This document shows positions 1 to 12,056 of a DNA stretch of 64,000 nt, in pieces. Numbering within the stretch: the stretch's first letter is position 1; each line of letters begins with the position of its first letter. This DNA comes from Liolophura sinensis (lineage: Eukaryota; Mollusca; Polyplacophora; Chitonida; Chitonidae). The stretch covers positions 11,233,704 through 11,297,703 of the forward strand of contig NC_088304.1 in assembly GCF_032854445.1 (NCBI RefSeq), given 5' to 3'. The notes below the pieces were generated by a model that made no database searches, was not told where the DNA came from, and worked only from the letters and a program-made list of their open reading frames with translations. The translations under genes were made by a program, and so were the position numbers.

Positions 1-3000
1 CGCTGAAGGTCGGCGTGAGGGAGTTACGGTTGTGGCGCCAGTCGTCATTCTCCATTAGGGTGAGGAACTCCGTCACTGGCGGCTCCGCCACCTCCAAGAT
101 CCCAAAGTTCTGGCAAAGAAGAACAGTTACAGTCAAAGATGGTGAGTATCAACGCCCAACAGCGCTCTTCATGTTCAAGAGGTAACGCAACATTGCTTAA
201 GCCAACCATATACAGTTTATCATGCGTGCATACTCAAGTATAGTGAAAGCGTAACATACAAAATATTAAATGTTTAATAAACCAAATGACATGCTTCAAT
301 TGTGAACAGGCGTTTCACGCACTCAATCAGTGTGACTTGTCAGAGACATGATTCTTTTTATAACTTAATGATTTTATAACAACTGAACGTTTTACCATTA
401 AGAAATTAATTAGCACGTAAATAAACTTGATTTTAGCTTATGCACAATGAACTTGCATCAAAATTTTATCAGACAATTTGGAAAGTTATTGCATGGAAAG
501 CTATGACAAATCAAGGCCATGGTGAAATATGCAAATAACGCAATAAAGCTCAAAGGTTATTAAAAGAATGATCTCCGTCCATTTACCAGTTGATTTGTTT
601 TGTGCATGTTCTTGTTTTTTTTTCTTCTTTAATCTGTATGTTTCATTAATCAGTCGACTCATACAGTATATCAGTATGAAGAGAATGGTCCGAAATATCC
701 TACTGTCACTGAATACCTACTCTTCTGTTGGTAAATGAGCTGAATTCCTTCACAGTTATCTCCCTTAACATTTCGGCGTCTCCAACGACCAGTAGCGAAT
801 GGGACCCTTCAAAATGGCTGAAGCAGAAATCAAATGTGGTGTAAATATTACACTGTGTGACAATTCTCGATATTTAGGAGTAGACTGGTGTTAAACACAT
901 GATTACACCTGCTTAGGAAGTTGATTAAAACTTATGTTGGCCCATGATGATATCGCCATTTATCATTAATTAATCCTCTAGCGGATTCCGGTTGGAGGGA
1001 TGCTCTGAGTGATAGTGGTAGTGGCGGGATGGTGGTATGGGTGGAGGATGGGGGTGGTGGGAAGAGGTGGGGGTGGTGGGATTGTGGTAGGAGTGGTGGG
1101 TAGGGATGGTGGTAGGGGTGGCGAGTAGGGGTGGGGGTGCAGCAGTTTGACATATCTTTTGTGCCAGGGCGAGTCAACGCCGTCAAAATGTTGCCGCCAC
1201 TAAAGCACCATGCCAAAGGCATTGGATATGACACCCCACCCAGCCACATTATATAACACTCTCTCACCTCTCAGTGCTGAGTGCTAGGCGAGATAGCAGC
1301 AAGGTAATTAATTAGACGCATCGAATCAACCATTGAGGGGCGTCCACAAATAAACTACATAAAGATAAGTTGTCACTCCTTCTCGGTTATATACCGTATT
1401 TTCGTAATGCATAGGTTACTTCCCTTGACGCAAGGTATCAGTGCAATTATCCAATGACGTCATCATTCGGAAGTACCGCTGTGATGGAATTTAATCTTTC
1501 ACAATGATTAATTAAATCCTTGAAAAGGGAAGCAACCTATTGTATTACGAAAATGCGGAATTCTGTTGTTGATTAAATCCCATCACACTGGTAATTCGAG
1601 ATGCCAACCGCACTGGATTATCGCTATGATGCCATCAGTCAAGTGAAATAGACTTTATACTATGAAAATACAGAAAATGTCACATTGCAGCCTAGTATTT
1701 AATGTGCCGGCACTGGTATGTTTTTGAAATAAGAATTTCTTACTTACTTCATTTACTTTGACTGTTGTTTAACGGTAATCTCAAAAACTATTCACTTGTT
1801 TACAATTTGCGGTAAACTTTACAGGAGGAATAAACCGATGAGTGCAGGGTTAAACCACAGGCTTTTGGCAAGTTACTGGCGAACTTTTCCACCTGTGACA
1901 TATATCTGAAACATACATGCTCACCATATTGGTATTAAGCTCATGGTACGATAGTTCACACAGTCGATCGCATGTTTTTCGTCAACAGCTGATTGTCGCC
2001 AAGGTTCACGAACGCTGGGAGTCAGAGAATCTACAACCCATTGTCCGCAACTGATCCGAAACTTCCTCGTGTCGTGTGGTTGGAATCGCGCGTGCTACCT
2101 CTGAGCCACGTTCCGCCCCTAGACATTACAATGATATCACTCTAAAGTCTGAGATATGCTAGAATGCATCCGTTATAACGACAGATATTTCTGTTAAACA
2201 TAGCACAAATACTCTCCTGTTCCAACATAAAGATTCACCGTATTATGCTATAATAACATACATTCAGATCACACACTTGATATTATACTTAACAGATATT
2301 TTTTAGTGTAACATTATATAAGTAGGATGGCTAATGTTTACATGAACGTACCCAAACACTCGCCCATACTTCTGGAACCAATCGGCGTAAGTTTCATTGA
2401 ATCCCTGGAATCAAAAGACGTCAACACTGTTAACGAAGTGCGAAGTCAAATGTGACATATGATTGACGGAAGAGGCTCGCGGGTTTATTGTATCTTTTTA
2501 TTATAATTCTTTTCTTATCCTAAAAGACAAAAAAATTCGATTCCATTTTGTTTGATTGGGGATTTATTGCCAATTTCAACTAAATAAAGCAATAACCCTT
2601 TTATCTGAAATCAAAATGTATAGTTCAGGGTCTTTGTCTTTCACATCTCAACATCAAATGGTGATGGTGTTAACAACACTAGATATGACTTGTCCTTTCT
2701 TCTGCTTATGCACGGGGACGTGTTAGTTGATACGTCTTCAGCATTTACATGAACGGTTAAGTGAAAACCCTTATAGACGTAAATTGACAAGGGGTCGGAT
2801 TTCACTGATCACGTGGGTCCATCTGACATTTCACACTGTCTTTGCTGTTGTGTTCTTGACTTTTGCTTTATGATGTACACTTTCGTGTACTGCCACACAC
2901 TTGTGTTTCTAGCACACTTTCATTCTAGCACACTTAGTAGGACATGTGTTTCCAGCACACTTGATTTGCTTCCAGCACTCTTGTTTAACCTGTATGCTGG

Positions 3001-6000
3001 ACATCAATATTAAGACAAGATAAGTTGTCGACAACCAAAACACGAACCTTTATCAGCACTTCGTGGGCGTTTCCCATCACAGGCCATGGTGTAGGACCAT
3101 CAACGTTTATCTTTTTGAAGATACCATTATTTCTTGTTGTGTACCTGAAACAAAGACACACCTAGCATTAGTTCTGGTTGTCTTTTCATTTCAGAAGTTG
3201 TGTTGACATATATGTATATCTTTCCTTATTTTTGAGCAGTTCAAATGAAAGTGGGGCCCATTGTTCAGAAGACTATAGGCAGCTATATTTGAATATAGAA
3301 GACTACAGTATAGAGAGCGAAACCAGAGCGGTGACGACAGTGTAATAGTTGGCAAATGCAGGTTCATGTGGCATCAGTTAAATAGCTTACCTGAGTTAAG
3401 TTTTTATTCTTTCATTCCTCCGTCGGAAGTAAGTTTGCCGTAAACACCAATCAAATAAATAAATAAATAGATAAATCAATGCTTTTATTGTTCATTACCC
3501 CATCGATTTATTAATCTTTTTATTTGAATGACTTTTAACGCCGTAGTTAAGGGTCTTAAATTCATACAATGGGGGTGACAAGAGTAAAACACCCTGGGGA
3601 GATTGAAGAAGATGGAAGACGGAGAGAAGACTCGCTGTTCTTAGGCAGCCGCAGACGCAACTTACTCCCCATCCTTTGACCCACCAGTATATAAAAATTT
3701 ATAATCTGCATAGTTAGCCTTAATTTCAGCAAAACTTTGCTGAATTATAGGACTTTTATTGAATTTATTAGGTTTACGTAGATCAAATATTGGTTTAGGT
3801 TATGAAAGAAGCCAGGGAGGAGACTCCAGAAAAGACACAGGAGCTATATCCTTTAACTTGATATTAGCTTCCACAATATGGTCCCGCATGCGAAGACCAA
3901 ACGGAGAGATCTTGACATTTATTAAATTTATCTACATGGATGGATTGAAAACACAGTTGTAGGCAGGGTTTGTTGGATGAACTTTAAGCTTTGTTGCATA
4001 TTAAAGGCTTAGTTTAATACTCCGGTTATATGAAGAAGGCTCATTAGTTCAACTAGACTTCGAACTGAGACGAAAACCTGATAGATACATTAGAAACATG
4101 TGGAGAAGGTTTTAAAGAAGATATGCTAAATAAGAAAAAAATTCACGCCACACGTTCCCCACCTGAGCCTGAACCTGGGGTAACCCATCAAGAATCACAC
4201 CAAGGAAACCACATGAGGTATGCTGGAATAGATGGCCTTAATATGCACACCCCACTCCCCACCACGAGCTCATCCGTCTCCCACCCAGTGAAGAAGATAG
4301 CACTTCATAGACGAACTACTCGACTAACCCAGGAACAACCGTCTAAAAAGCAATCTCGAAAACTAAATTCGAAAAAATCACATTTATTCTTTAAAGAGTG
4401 GTATTATTCAGAAATTTTATGACCACGCAGAGGTAAGACGTGATCAAACCAACCGCTCGGACCGGACCCATCCGTCCACCCGTCTCTCTTCAAGTAAGGG
4501 CTAAAGTGGCGTGTTGGGAGTAAAGATCTCGTAAGACCAGCACGCCCTCAGCCTCCACGACCCCATCCTCAGACATTACGGGTCGCAACTAACGGCAAAC
4601 AGGTTGCTCCCTGGATTTCTCTTAGACAACCGCAAAGGTGTGAGCCCATTATATTCACTGGGCCCACACGAGAGAGATTAGTTGCCTTCTTCGACATCTT
4701 ACCTAAAGGGGTGAGGTCCTATTCTTTTGACCCGCGGGGGCTCACCTCTGCGAGAACAAGGCCTTACTCCCCTAATCTAGAATCTTTTCATACGTGTTAA
4801 ATAATTTTCACGACTTCCATGTACATTATTTACATTCATCACAAATAATTGTTACAAAAATACATTTCTCACGAATAAACCATAAGCATCACCAAAGAGT
4901 GATTGTCATATCTGGGACTATAAACTTGGCAATCGGAATCCAGTAAGGTACCGGTTTATCTACTACACACATTACATGTATTAGCTACACAAATAAGGGC
5001 AGTCAAGGTGACCTGGATATTTCAGTGTGCACTCAATCGAACTCATTTAAAATAAAACAGCGACTTTCTGACATCATCGATCATTTTGACTATGATGCTA
5101 CCTTTATCACCCAATCATTTACATACGGTATGTAATGTGATTTCCAATGATTAAAAACATTCTAAAACAACTTTCATTACAAACACTGGCACATCACTGT
5201 TTTATCAAGGAGTTATAGGACAGGAAACAGGCCGATTAACCTGTTTACACTAAACAGATTCACAGAGAGCTTATAGGCCACATTGAATATGCAAAAGGAG
5301 GGCTTCCGTGGCCTAGTGTTTAGCAGGCTAGCGAAGCTTAATTACACATGAGCCTTTCATAAATGCGAACGCTGTGAGTTTGAATCCATTTCATGCTGGC
5401 TTCGTCTCCGGTTGTCTCCAAGCAGTCTCGGATGGCTGTGGGTTTCACCCTGGCTCTGCCTGGTTTCCCCCCACCCTAATGCTGGTCACCGTCGTTTAGA
5501 CGAAATACAGCGTAAAGTTCTCATCAAAAAGTAAATAAATAAATATTCAAAAACCCATGAAATGGTCAAGCTGATTTTTTTTAATTTCGCCTGAGGTTAT
5601 ATTCAATAAACACAAAATTTTGATCAGTAATTTGAACAGAAACTAACGGCCAGTGAGAATGACGGGATTCATTGAATATGCAAACTTTTTGACCAATCGG
5701 GGTTGTTTTCAAATGATATCTGCGGCTCCAAAAAGTCAGCCTGTGCACAAAACTTTATCAAAATCAGAAAATATTTGGAACAGTTATAACCTGCGATGAA
5801 TGAAAATTACGCAAATCACTGATTATGCCAAATTTGTAAATAGATGGGTATGGTTTTCGAACTGAATTAAAGCAAAATTTTAATGAATACAAAATTTTAT
5901 CAAGATCGGACAATATTTGCAGAAGTAATTACACGGCAACTAAAGCGTCACAGAAGGACACACATACAGGCAAATCATTATTCCTTGCTTTTCGCGACAG

Positions 6001-8439
6001 CGTTGAGTTTGTTTAAAATAATACATTTGGTGAGAGGCTTAAGTCTCAGTGTGCCGCGCTGGCACGCTGACGACATCGGCCACGGAGGCGCCCTGGCAAA
6101 ACTTCTGCATCAGTAGAGATCATATTCAAAACGATATTAATATCGCACTTAAAAATTAGGAAATAATTTTTGGAATATACATAACATAGGTCAGAGCTAT
6201 TTAAAAAATGCACAATGATTTGGTCACGCGATCTGAATTCTGGAATGACAATTCGAAGTGTTGACAGATTTTTTATGTACGGATCCGTTCATTCTGTACA
6301 GATGCCCATGCAGTTCTTCTAGACCTACACATAATTATTACACTAATTCGTAATTAGTCGTACAAGTATTCTCTTCTTCATAGCAGAAGAAATGTATGAA
6401 GTAAGGACGCATTCGAGAGTCCTTTGTTTTGCAGTGTATACAGGACTGGGATCTGGCCGAAATGCTGGACAACTGACCAGAAGCTCTCTAGAATACGGGA
6501 GTTTCGAATTTGAACTCTTTTATCGTTGAAGATAGAAAGAGTCCAACTGTTTCATGTGGCATGGGCGTCTGTAAAAAGTGTCATAAAAAGTAATTTAGAG
6601 TGGAGGAGTGAAAGAGTGAGTGAGTGAGTGAATGAGTGCTTGGGGTTTAACGTCGTACTGAACAATTTTTACTGTGCAAATTTCAGCGTTGCCAACTTAA
6701 AGGCTATACATGGGTTTTCAGCCTGTAAAACTGCCTGAAATTCTTTTCTGAGTGAGTGAGTGAGTGAGTGCTTGGGGTTTAACGTGGTACTCAACAATTT
6801 TTCAGTCATATGACGACGAAGGAATCCTTAGGGTGCATGTACGTGTATTGTGCCTCCTTGTTACAGGACGGGTTTCCACCGCTCTTTTATTTCGTGCTGC
6901 TTCACTGAGACGGCTTACCGAAGGCAAGTAAGCCGCCCGCCCGAGCCATTGTACTGATACGGGTCAACCAGTCGTTGGAGGAGTGAAAGAGAAGATTGTG
7001 GATGTGAATGTTTGTGAGCTTGAGAGCTTTCTGCAGGATAGAGGTGTCATTAGTGTCTCTGGAAAAGGGATTTACCCGATTTCCTTTCTGGAATCACTAT
7101 CAACTTTCGACTAAAAGTGTTGGTAGGTTCTTTTTGTACAGGCGAGTTCATTTTATACGGATGTCCATGCAGTTCTTCTAGACCTACATATAATTATGAC
7201 ACTAATTCGTAATGTCAAGCGAAGGGTGACCTGTACATATCTATTAATTAGTCGTATATGTATTTCTTCTTCACAGCACTGTAACAGTCGCCATATTAGG
7301 GGCATCTGTGGCTCAGTTGGTTAGCGCGCTATCGCAGCGTAATGACCCAGGAGTCTCTCACCAATGCGCGGTTGTGAGTCCAGCTCATGCTGGCTTCCTC
7401 TCCGACCGCAAGTGGAAAGGTCTGGATACAACCTGAGGATGGTCGTGAGTTTCCCCCGGGCTATGCCCGGTTTCCTCCCACCATAGTGCTGGCCGCCGTT
7501 GTATAAGAGAAATATTCTTGAGTACGGCTTAAAACATCAATCAAAAAAAAAAAATAGTCACCATATTTTGTGCGGACGAAATTATGAAGTAAGGCAGCAT
7601 TTAAGAGTCCTTTGTATTGTATTGTGTAAATAACTAGCAGCATGCCAAAATGTTGGACAACTGACTAGAGGCTTTCTAAAATGCGAAAGTTTCGAGTTCG
7701 AACTCTTTTAACGTTGAAGGTAGAAAAAGTCGAACTGTATCATGTAATCATGTAAAAAATGTTAGGCAACTAATTTTGATCTCATTCTCTATAACTTAGA
7801 TTGAGAATCTGAATTTTTGTGAACCTGAGAAGTTTCTGAAGGAAAGAGGTGTCATTTGTGCTTCTGGAAAAGGGTGAAACAGGTGATCAGTAAATCAATT
7901 TCAAAAAGGTTGCCTAAAGTTTTTCACATTCACGTGGCAGAGTAGGACTGTTTTTACCTTGGACGACAAAAGAGTTCCAACTTGAAACTTCCCTATTGCA
8001 ACACTATTGCCATAACTATAGAATACATGGGCCATACACCTGCACTGGTCTTCCACGCACTCGTCACTTATCCTATTTCTTCCTACATGATTTATTCATT
8101 TATTCTTTCATTTATTCGTTCATGCATTTGATTGTTGACAACATACAGTGTCAAATATGCTTTCGACTAAACTGATGAGAGGCTCCTGGGTCATTGCTCA
8201 AGCCTATTTCACTTATACGACGTCGCGCTATAAATGCATTAGTGTTAATTACATACTGACGAGTATATATATGAAGTACAGTATGTAATATACGATGTGC
8301 CACAAATTGTTAGATACGCTCACCAGTATGCGTAAAATGCAACATACAGTGTCAAATAGGCTTACCAGTAAAACAGGAACAGAACCGTCAGTAAAACGAC
8401 GACCCAAATCGGGACGTTGATCAGGCCAAGGGCGTTCAT
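1..8439 (-). CDS. CYP3-clan cytochrome P450, copy A (exons 1-5; cut by window start)
   Basis: Seen: five GT-AG exons on the minus strand, 8439-8366, 3144-3048, 2404-2352, 817-721 and 109-1 (the last runs off the window). They encode about 143 residues with no stop or frameshift. Exon 1 is an N-terminal membrane anchor ([18 protein letters not shown]). Exon 2 has the proline-rich hinge ([15 protein letters not shown]). Exon 4 ends in FTNRR and exon 5 reads [19 protein letters not shown], the helix-C region with the heme-contacting WR. Family knowledge: these are hallmarks of CYP3A-like P450s, ER monooxygenases acting on hydrophobic substrates. Exon lengths and phases match copies C and D exactly (74, 97, 53, 97). 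The start is the ATG at 8439, about 83 bases downstream of a TATA box. The heme-binding half lies outside the window. Introns hold SINEs, a LINE fragment and MITE remnants. Confidence 0.9.
990..1140 (+). repeat. G-rich (GGTGGGGGTGG-like) simple repeat
   Basis: About 150 bases of degenerate GGTGGGGG/GTGGTAGGGG units, strongly purine-biased on the plus strand. The mirrored C-rich version is at 24373-24470 in the right arm, so it pre-dates the inverted duplication. Many runs of three or more G make quadruplex formation plausible. Confidence 0.8.
1960..2125 (-). mobile_element. tRNA-headed SINE (family 3), left-arm copy
   Basis: The reverse strand carries a tRNA-like head (A-box-type GTGGCTC-like sequence) followed by a body shared with 23047-23205 in the right arm. 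The two are allelic partners of the inverted duplication. No cloverleaf is recoverable, so it is not a functional tRNA. Confidence 0.5.
3720..4800 (-). mobile_element. Internally deleted LINE remnant (left-arm partner of 16.8-21.5 kb)
   Basis: Read on the minus strand, 4790-4430 matches the LINE 5' region at 16770-17160, and 4420-4040 matches the ORF1 start region at 17160-17560. The 3960-3740 stretch reads like LINE coding sequence that is missing from the right copy, where a Tc1 element sits. It lies between exons 1 and 2 of copy A, the same place as the LINE in copy C, so the LINE was already there before the inverted duplication. Confidence 0.6.
5297..5545 (+). mobile_element. tRNA-derived SINE (family 1)
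   Basis: Begins with CTTCCGTGGCCTAGTG (A-box-like) and has a B-box-like GTTTGAATCC. The body is the shared ATGCTGGCTTCG...CCCTAATGCTGGTCACC, and it ends in an AAGTAAATAAATAAATA tail. The partner in the right arm is at 16010-16217 in reverse. Confidence 0.75.
6605..6985 (-). mobile_element. SINE family 2 (tail repeated) in intron 1 of copy A
   Basis: On the minus strand this reads GGCTCGGGCGGG...CTTCGGTAAGCCGTCTCAGTGAAGCAGCACG...CGACGTTAAACCCCAAGCACTCACTCACTC. A second partial tail lies at 6610-6680, and the CACTCACT simple repeat ends each copy. The matching right-arm copy is 14588-14960. Confidence 0.7.
7300..7553 (+). mobile_element. tRNA-derived SINE (family 1), full length
   Basis: Starts at GGCATCTGTGGCTCAGTTGG (tRNA head with a good A box), followed by TTAGCGCGC. 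It has a B-box-like GTTGTGAGTCCAGC, a conserved central body ending in TAAGAGAAATATTCTTGAGT, and a poly-A-like end after CATCAATC. Its mirror copy is 12753-13007, so the insertion is older than the duplication. Confidence 0.85.
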
Positions 8440-8521
8440 GCTTGATGCCCAGTTCTTAATTCAGCTCGCAGAGCCGTCTATGTTCTCTCCGCTCGGTCCA
8501 CCAGTAAACGTTTGCTAGCTC

Positions 8522-8550
8522 CATTTATATATAAAGCAGGTCACAAAGTA
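8522..8550 (-). promoter_or_regulatory. Promoter of copy A: TATA box plus DR1-like site
   Basis: On the minus strand TATATATAAATGG lies at 8534-8522, about 83 bases before the ATG. Immediately upstream of it is an imperfect direct repeat, AGGTCA-C-AAAGTA when read on the plus strand at 8538-8550. The same pair occurs at copies B, C and D. Nuclear-receptor control is inferred from the half-site and from how CYP3 genes are regulated in other animals. Confidence 0.6.
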
Positions 8551-9104
8551 GAACGACTCTATTCAGATACTTACTTACGAAAAAAAATAGGTCAAACTGC
8601 TTATACACGTGTGTAACTGAGTGCGTATATTGCACAATCAGGGGCTTTGTAAAAGAGCATAGGTATGTCATCATTACCTATCTCTGCCTATTATATATAC
8701 ACTTCAAGTTGACACTTCAAGTTGACACTTCAAGGGCTGTCTGCGCACTTCATATTGCCTTTTGCTGGCTAACATACATGTACCTATCAGACTGACAGAT
8801 GTAGTTTTAAGTAGTCTTGACGGCTGAACACCCATCTATAGCTTTTAGCTTTTAAGTTCTGGCCAGTGTCAAATCAGTCATCGAGTTTATGGTATATGTC
8901 GGTTACATTTCTTTCCCAGTTTAATGGTATAAAATATATTTTAAAAAAGCACAGGTGAGGTGCCTCACATTAACACGTGAGCGTTGTTTTACAAGATAGT
9001 TTATACATGTGAATGAGAAATACAAAGAGATATGCCTGTTTTTAAAGCCCATGACAGGCTAACGTGCCAGTCATGCGGGCAGATGTCATTCAGAAAAGAG
9101 GACC

Positions 9105-9475
9105 GGCACGGATGGCACAGTTGGTAGAGCGTCCGCTTCGGGACCGGTAGATCTAGGATCAATCCTTGATCGAGTCACACCTAAGACTTTAAAAGAGGAA
9201 GTTGTAACTTCCTCGCTTGGCGTTCAGCATGAAGGGGACAGTGCAACGACTGGTTGACCCGTATCAGTATAATGGCTCGGGCGGGACGGCTTACTTGCCT
9301 TCGGAAAGCCGTCTCAGTGATGCAGCACGAAATAAAAGAGCGGTGGAAATCCGTCCTGCAACAAGGAGGCACGTACATGCACCCTAAGGATTCCTTCGTC
9401 GTCATATGACTGAAAAACTGTTGAGTACGACGCTAAACCCCAAGCACTCACTCACTCACTCACTCAGAAAAGAAT
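9105..9475 (+). mobile_element. SINE family 2, full length
   Basis: The tRNA-like head is GGATGGCACAGTTGGTAGAG, with the B box in CCTTGATCGAGTC. The body is GACTTTAAAAGAGGAAG...ATGGCTCGGGCGGG...AAAGAGCGGTGGAAATCC and the end is AACCCCAAGCACTCACTC repeated. Near-identical copies lie at 19715-20045, 23852-24186 and 63826-64000. Confidence 0.8.
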
Positions 9476-9959
9476 TTCAGGCAGTTTTACAGGCTGAAAA
9501 CCCATGTATAGCCTTTACGTTGGCAACGCTGAAATTTGCACAGTAAAAAACAAGCGTCTCGATTTAACACACATAAACATATGACCTTTGGTATGGAATG
9601 TTTCGTACATTAACGGAGGGGTTTCGATACAGAATAACGTATACATATGGCATACATACATATATCGTCAGCCTGACCATAGAGGTAGAATATTCTAGCT
9701 GCATTGCCAGGCCCAAGCGTCATGGGTTACAGTCCATTGCAAGAGGTTTGAGGTATGTCGTCATGTTGCCAATCAGGACGCAATCATGTACGAAATAACT
9801 TATGTTATTGCACGTATGTGATGACAAAACAGCATTTTGAGTAATTCAAGAATACTGACGTATAAGAAACTGCAATTAACATCAGTGCATTCTTAAAAAC
9901 TGACTCTACTTAAGCAATGTTTAATTTAAGCATTTAGATAAACATTTAGAATAAACCCT

Positions 9960-10395
9960 GACAGATGTAAATTGCCAAGAGGTCGTATTTCACCAGTTAC
10001 GTGTGGCCATTTTCCCTGCTCTAGACTGAACATTCCGATGGTCAAAGTCGTCCAAAGAAAATAATTATTTACTTATTTCGGTTACAGGTTAACGCCTTAA
10101 TCAGGAACGTTTCACTTCTCCTCGTGAGTGGAGGGAAACCCGGAGTGCCCGGAAGAAACCACTGGAAGAAATTACTGGTGAACTTGACCCCGTGACCTGC
10201 ATACATGTATATGTACATCATGAACGACTTGGCAAATGGCCACACGAGAATCGTACACCGTTTATTGTTACTAAAATATAATTAAAGACGTGCAGCATAG
10301 AGAATAAAACCAAAGCAGCGAAGATAGAGCGATAGTTGGTAAATGGCCACACGTCACCGGTGAAATACGGCCTCTTGCCAATTTACCTCAGTGAG
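9960..10395. mobile_element. MITE-like repeat with about 45-base inverted ends
   Basis: The left end (9969-10014, GCCAAGAGGTCGTATTTCAC...) and right end (10346-10388, GTGAAATACGGCCTCTTGCC) are inverted repeats. The interior includes a sequence family also found at 54640-54830, 58093-58240 and 63478-63827. Here the interior is uninterrupted, which makes it an empty-site reference for the 54.8-58.1 kb insertion. Confidence 0.55.
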
Positions 10396-11008
10396 AGTTT
10401 TATAATTGTTCATGTAAATGCACAAATAGTAGCGATTTACATGCTTCCCACACCATGGCTTAAGCAGAATTAGGTAAAAAAAAAAAATAAAATGCAGTGA
10501 TGTTAATTGCACTTTACTAGACGTCACTGGTCTGGAATTACTCAGATTGCAGTGTTGTCATCACATTGAGCATACATTCACGTTAAAACAATGCAAAGGG
10601 ACCAGGCCTCCAGGATGTGCAGTTCACCACCAGTTCGTGCAGGTGCAAATTTGAACGAGGGTCAGATACAGACCAATATAGATGTATGTCAGCGCCTTGT
10701 ATGCATAAAATGTACAGAATTATTTATATTATGCACTTTATCCACAATACAGTTTTTTCCTGTGTGTACCCAGGCCATACGTATACATAGATATTCTGAT
10801 ATATGGTAAAGGCCATTTTACATATCAATACATATATGTTATGCATATCTGTTTGTATTTCTCATTCACATGTATAAACTGTATGGTAAAATGACACTCG
10901 TATGGTAATGTGAGGCACCTCACCTGTGCTTTTTGAGCATATAGTTTATAATCATTAAACAGCAAAAGAAATGTAAACTACATATACCATAGATTCGATG
11001 ATTAATTT

Positions 11009-11122
11009 GAAGGCCGGAGAGGAAGCCAGCATGAGCTGAACTTGAACTCACAACGACCGCATTGGTGAGAGACTCCTGGGTCATTACGCTGCGCTAGCCA
11101 ACTGAGCCACGGATGCCCCATT
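11009..11122 (-). mobile_element. Truncated SINE (family 1), absent from the left arm
   Basis: On the minus strand this has the tRNA head (GGCATCCGTGGCTCAGTTGG) and part of the body, ending at TCTCCGGCC. The equivalent site near 8850 lacks it, so it was inserted after the arms formed. Confidence 0.7.
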
Positions 11123-11412
11123 GCCAGCTTAAAAGCTGTATATGGGTGTTCAGCCGTTAAAACCACGTGCCAATCTGACACATACATCTACATTAGCCGT
11201 CAAAGGGCCATATAAAGTGTGCTGACGGTGCTGCATTAAAATGTCAACTTGAAGTCTATGTATGACCGTGGTAGGCAATGATGACATACCTGTACTCTTT
11301 TGCAGAGCCACTGATTGTGCAGTATGCTCACTCAGGACAGCGAGATCGTGTACACAAGCACATAAGCAATTTTTTTTTCGTAAGTACAAACAAGGTCTGA
11401 ACACAGTCGTTC

Positions 11413-11440
11413 TACTTTGTGACCTGCTTTATATACAAAT
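11413..11440 (+). promoter_or_regulatory. Promoter of copy B: DR1-like site and TATA box
   Basis: TACTTTGTGACCT (11413-11425) is followed by TTTATATACAAAT (11428-11440), about 115 bases before the exon-1 ATG. The arrangement is the same as at copies A and C. Confidence 0.55.
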
Positions 11441-11554
11441 AGAGCCAGCAAAGTTTAAAATCAGATATATTAGGTAGATGTTTTCGTAGCGAGAGCAGAG
11501 AGAACATACACGGCTGAGCGAGCTGAATTGGCGACTGCATGAACGTCCTCAAGC

Positions 11555-11628
11555 ATGAACGTCCTCGGTCTGATCAACGTCCCGATTTGGGTCGTCGTTT
11601 TGATGACAGTTCTGTTTCTGTTTTACTG
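11555..11628 (+). CDS. Orphan P450 first exon (copy B)
   Basis: Seen: ATG at 11555, 24 codons reading [20 protein letters not shown]..., and a GTAAGC donor at 11629. The exon equals the first exons of copies A, C and D in length and phase. No exon 2 follows before the next first exon at 13671. A 16-base duplication places an extra ATG at 11539, out of frame with the main one, which could hinder translation. It is either an alternative first exon of copy C (splicing to 22026) or a leftover of the tandem duplication. An independent gene is unlikely. Confidence 0.7.
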
Positions 11629-11825
11629 GTAAGCATATTTGGCACTGTATGTTGCATTTTACACACACTGGTGAGCATATCTAACAATTTGTGGCACATC
11701 ACATATTACACACTGCACTTCATATATACTCGTCACTATTTAATTGACACATGCATTTATAGTGCGCTGTTGTATAAGTGAAATAATCTTTAGTACGGCA
11801 TAAAACACCAATTAAATTAAGAAAT

Positions 11826-12056
11826 CAATTTATAGCAGAGCAATGACCCAGGAGATCTCACCAATATGGACATTGTGAGTTCAAATTCAGCTCATGCTGG
11901 CCTTCTCTGCAGCCGTACGAGGGAAGGTCTGCAGCAAACTGCGCTTGGGCTCTGTCCAGTTTCCTCTTACTGTGATGCTGGCTGCCGTTGTATAAATCAG
12001 ATATTCTCGAGAACGGCGTAAAATACCAATAAAGGAATCAATAAATAAATGCATTT
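11826..12056 (+). mobile_element. Degenerate SINE (family 1), 5' truncated
   Basis: The body reads AATGACCCAGGAGATCTCACC...ATGCTGGCTGCCGTTGTATA with the tail AAAATACCAATAAAGG. It is more diverged than the other copies and lacks the tRNA head. Confidence 0.6.

Larger units (their letters stand above)
1..9030. repeat. Left arm of a large imperfect inverted duplication
   Basis: This stretch reappears in reverse orientation in 10.8-26.2 kb. Matched landmarks: exon 5 (1-109 with 26124-26249), exon 4 (721-817 with 24657-24753), exon 3 (2352-2404 with 22770-22821), exon 2 (3048-3144 with 22026-22123), a SINE (5297-5545 with 16010-16217), exon 1 (8366-8439 with 11555-11628 and 13671-13744), and the promoter region (8520-9030 with 10845-11445). 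Non-coding sequence between the exons also matches, so this is a segmental duplication and not only gene homology. The arm probably continues left of the window. Confidence 0.85.
9031..10844. other. Spacer at the centre of the inverted duplication
   Basis: No gene is seen. It holds a family-2 SINE (9105-9475), plain AT-rich sequence and a MITE-like element (about 9960-10395). Short ORFs at 9598-9798 and 10591-10809 have no recognisable motif and are treated as chance. Confidence 0.6.

Noticed and set aside
4123-4422. 99-codon plus ORF in the left arm
   Set aside because: It is the antisense of the LINE ORF1 start region. The mirrored copy is not open at the same length.
7300-7375. tRNA-like A and B boxes as a functional tRNA gene
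   Set aside because: The box sequences belong to dispersed SINEs with a long shared body and poly-A/CAAATAAATA tails, and no proper acceptor stem is present.
11555-11628. Copy B as a separate complete P450 gene
   Set aside because: Only promoter and exon 1 are present. No exon 2 equivalent occurs before the next exon 1 at 13671.
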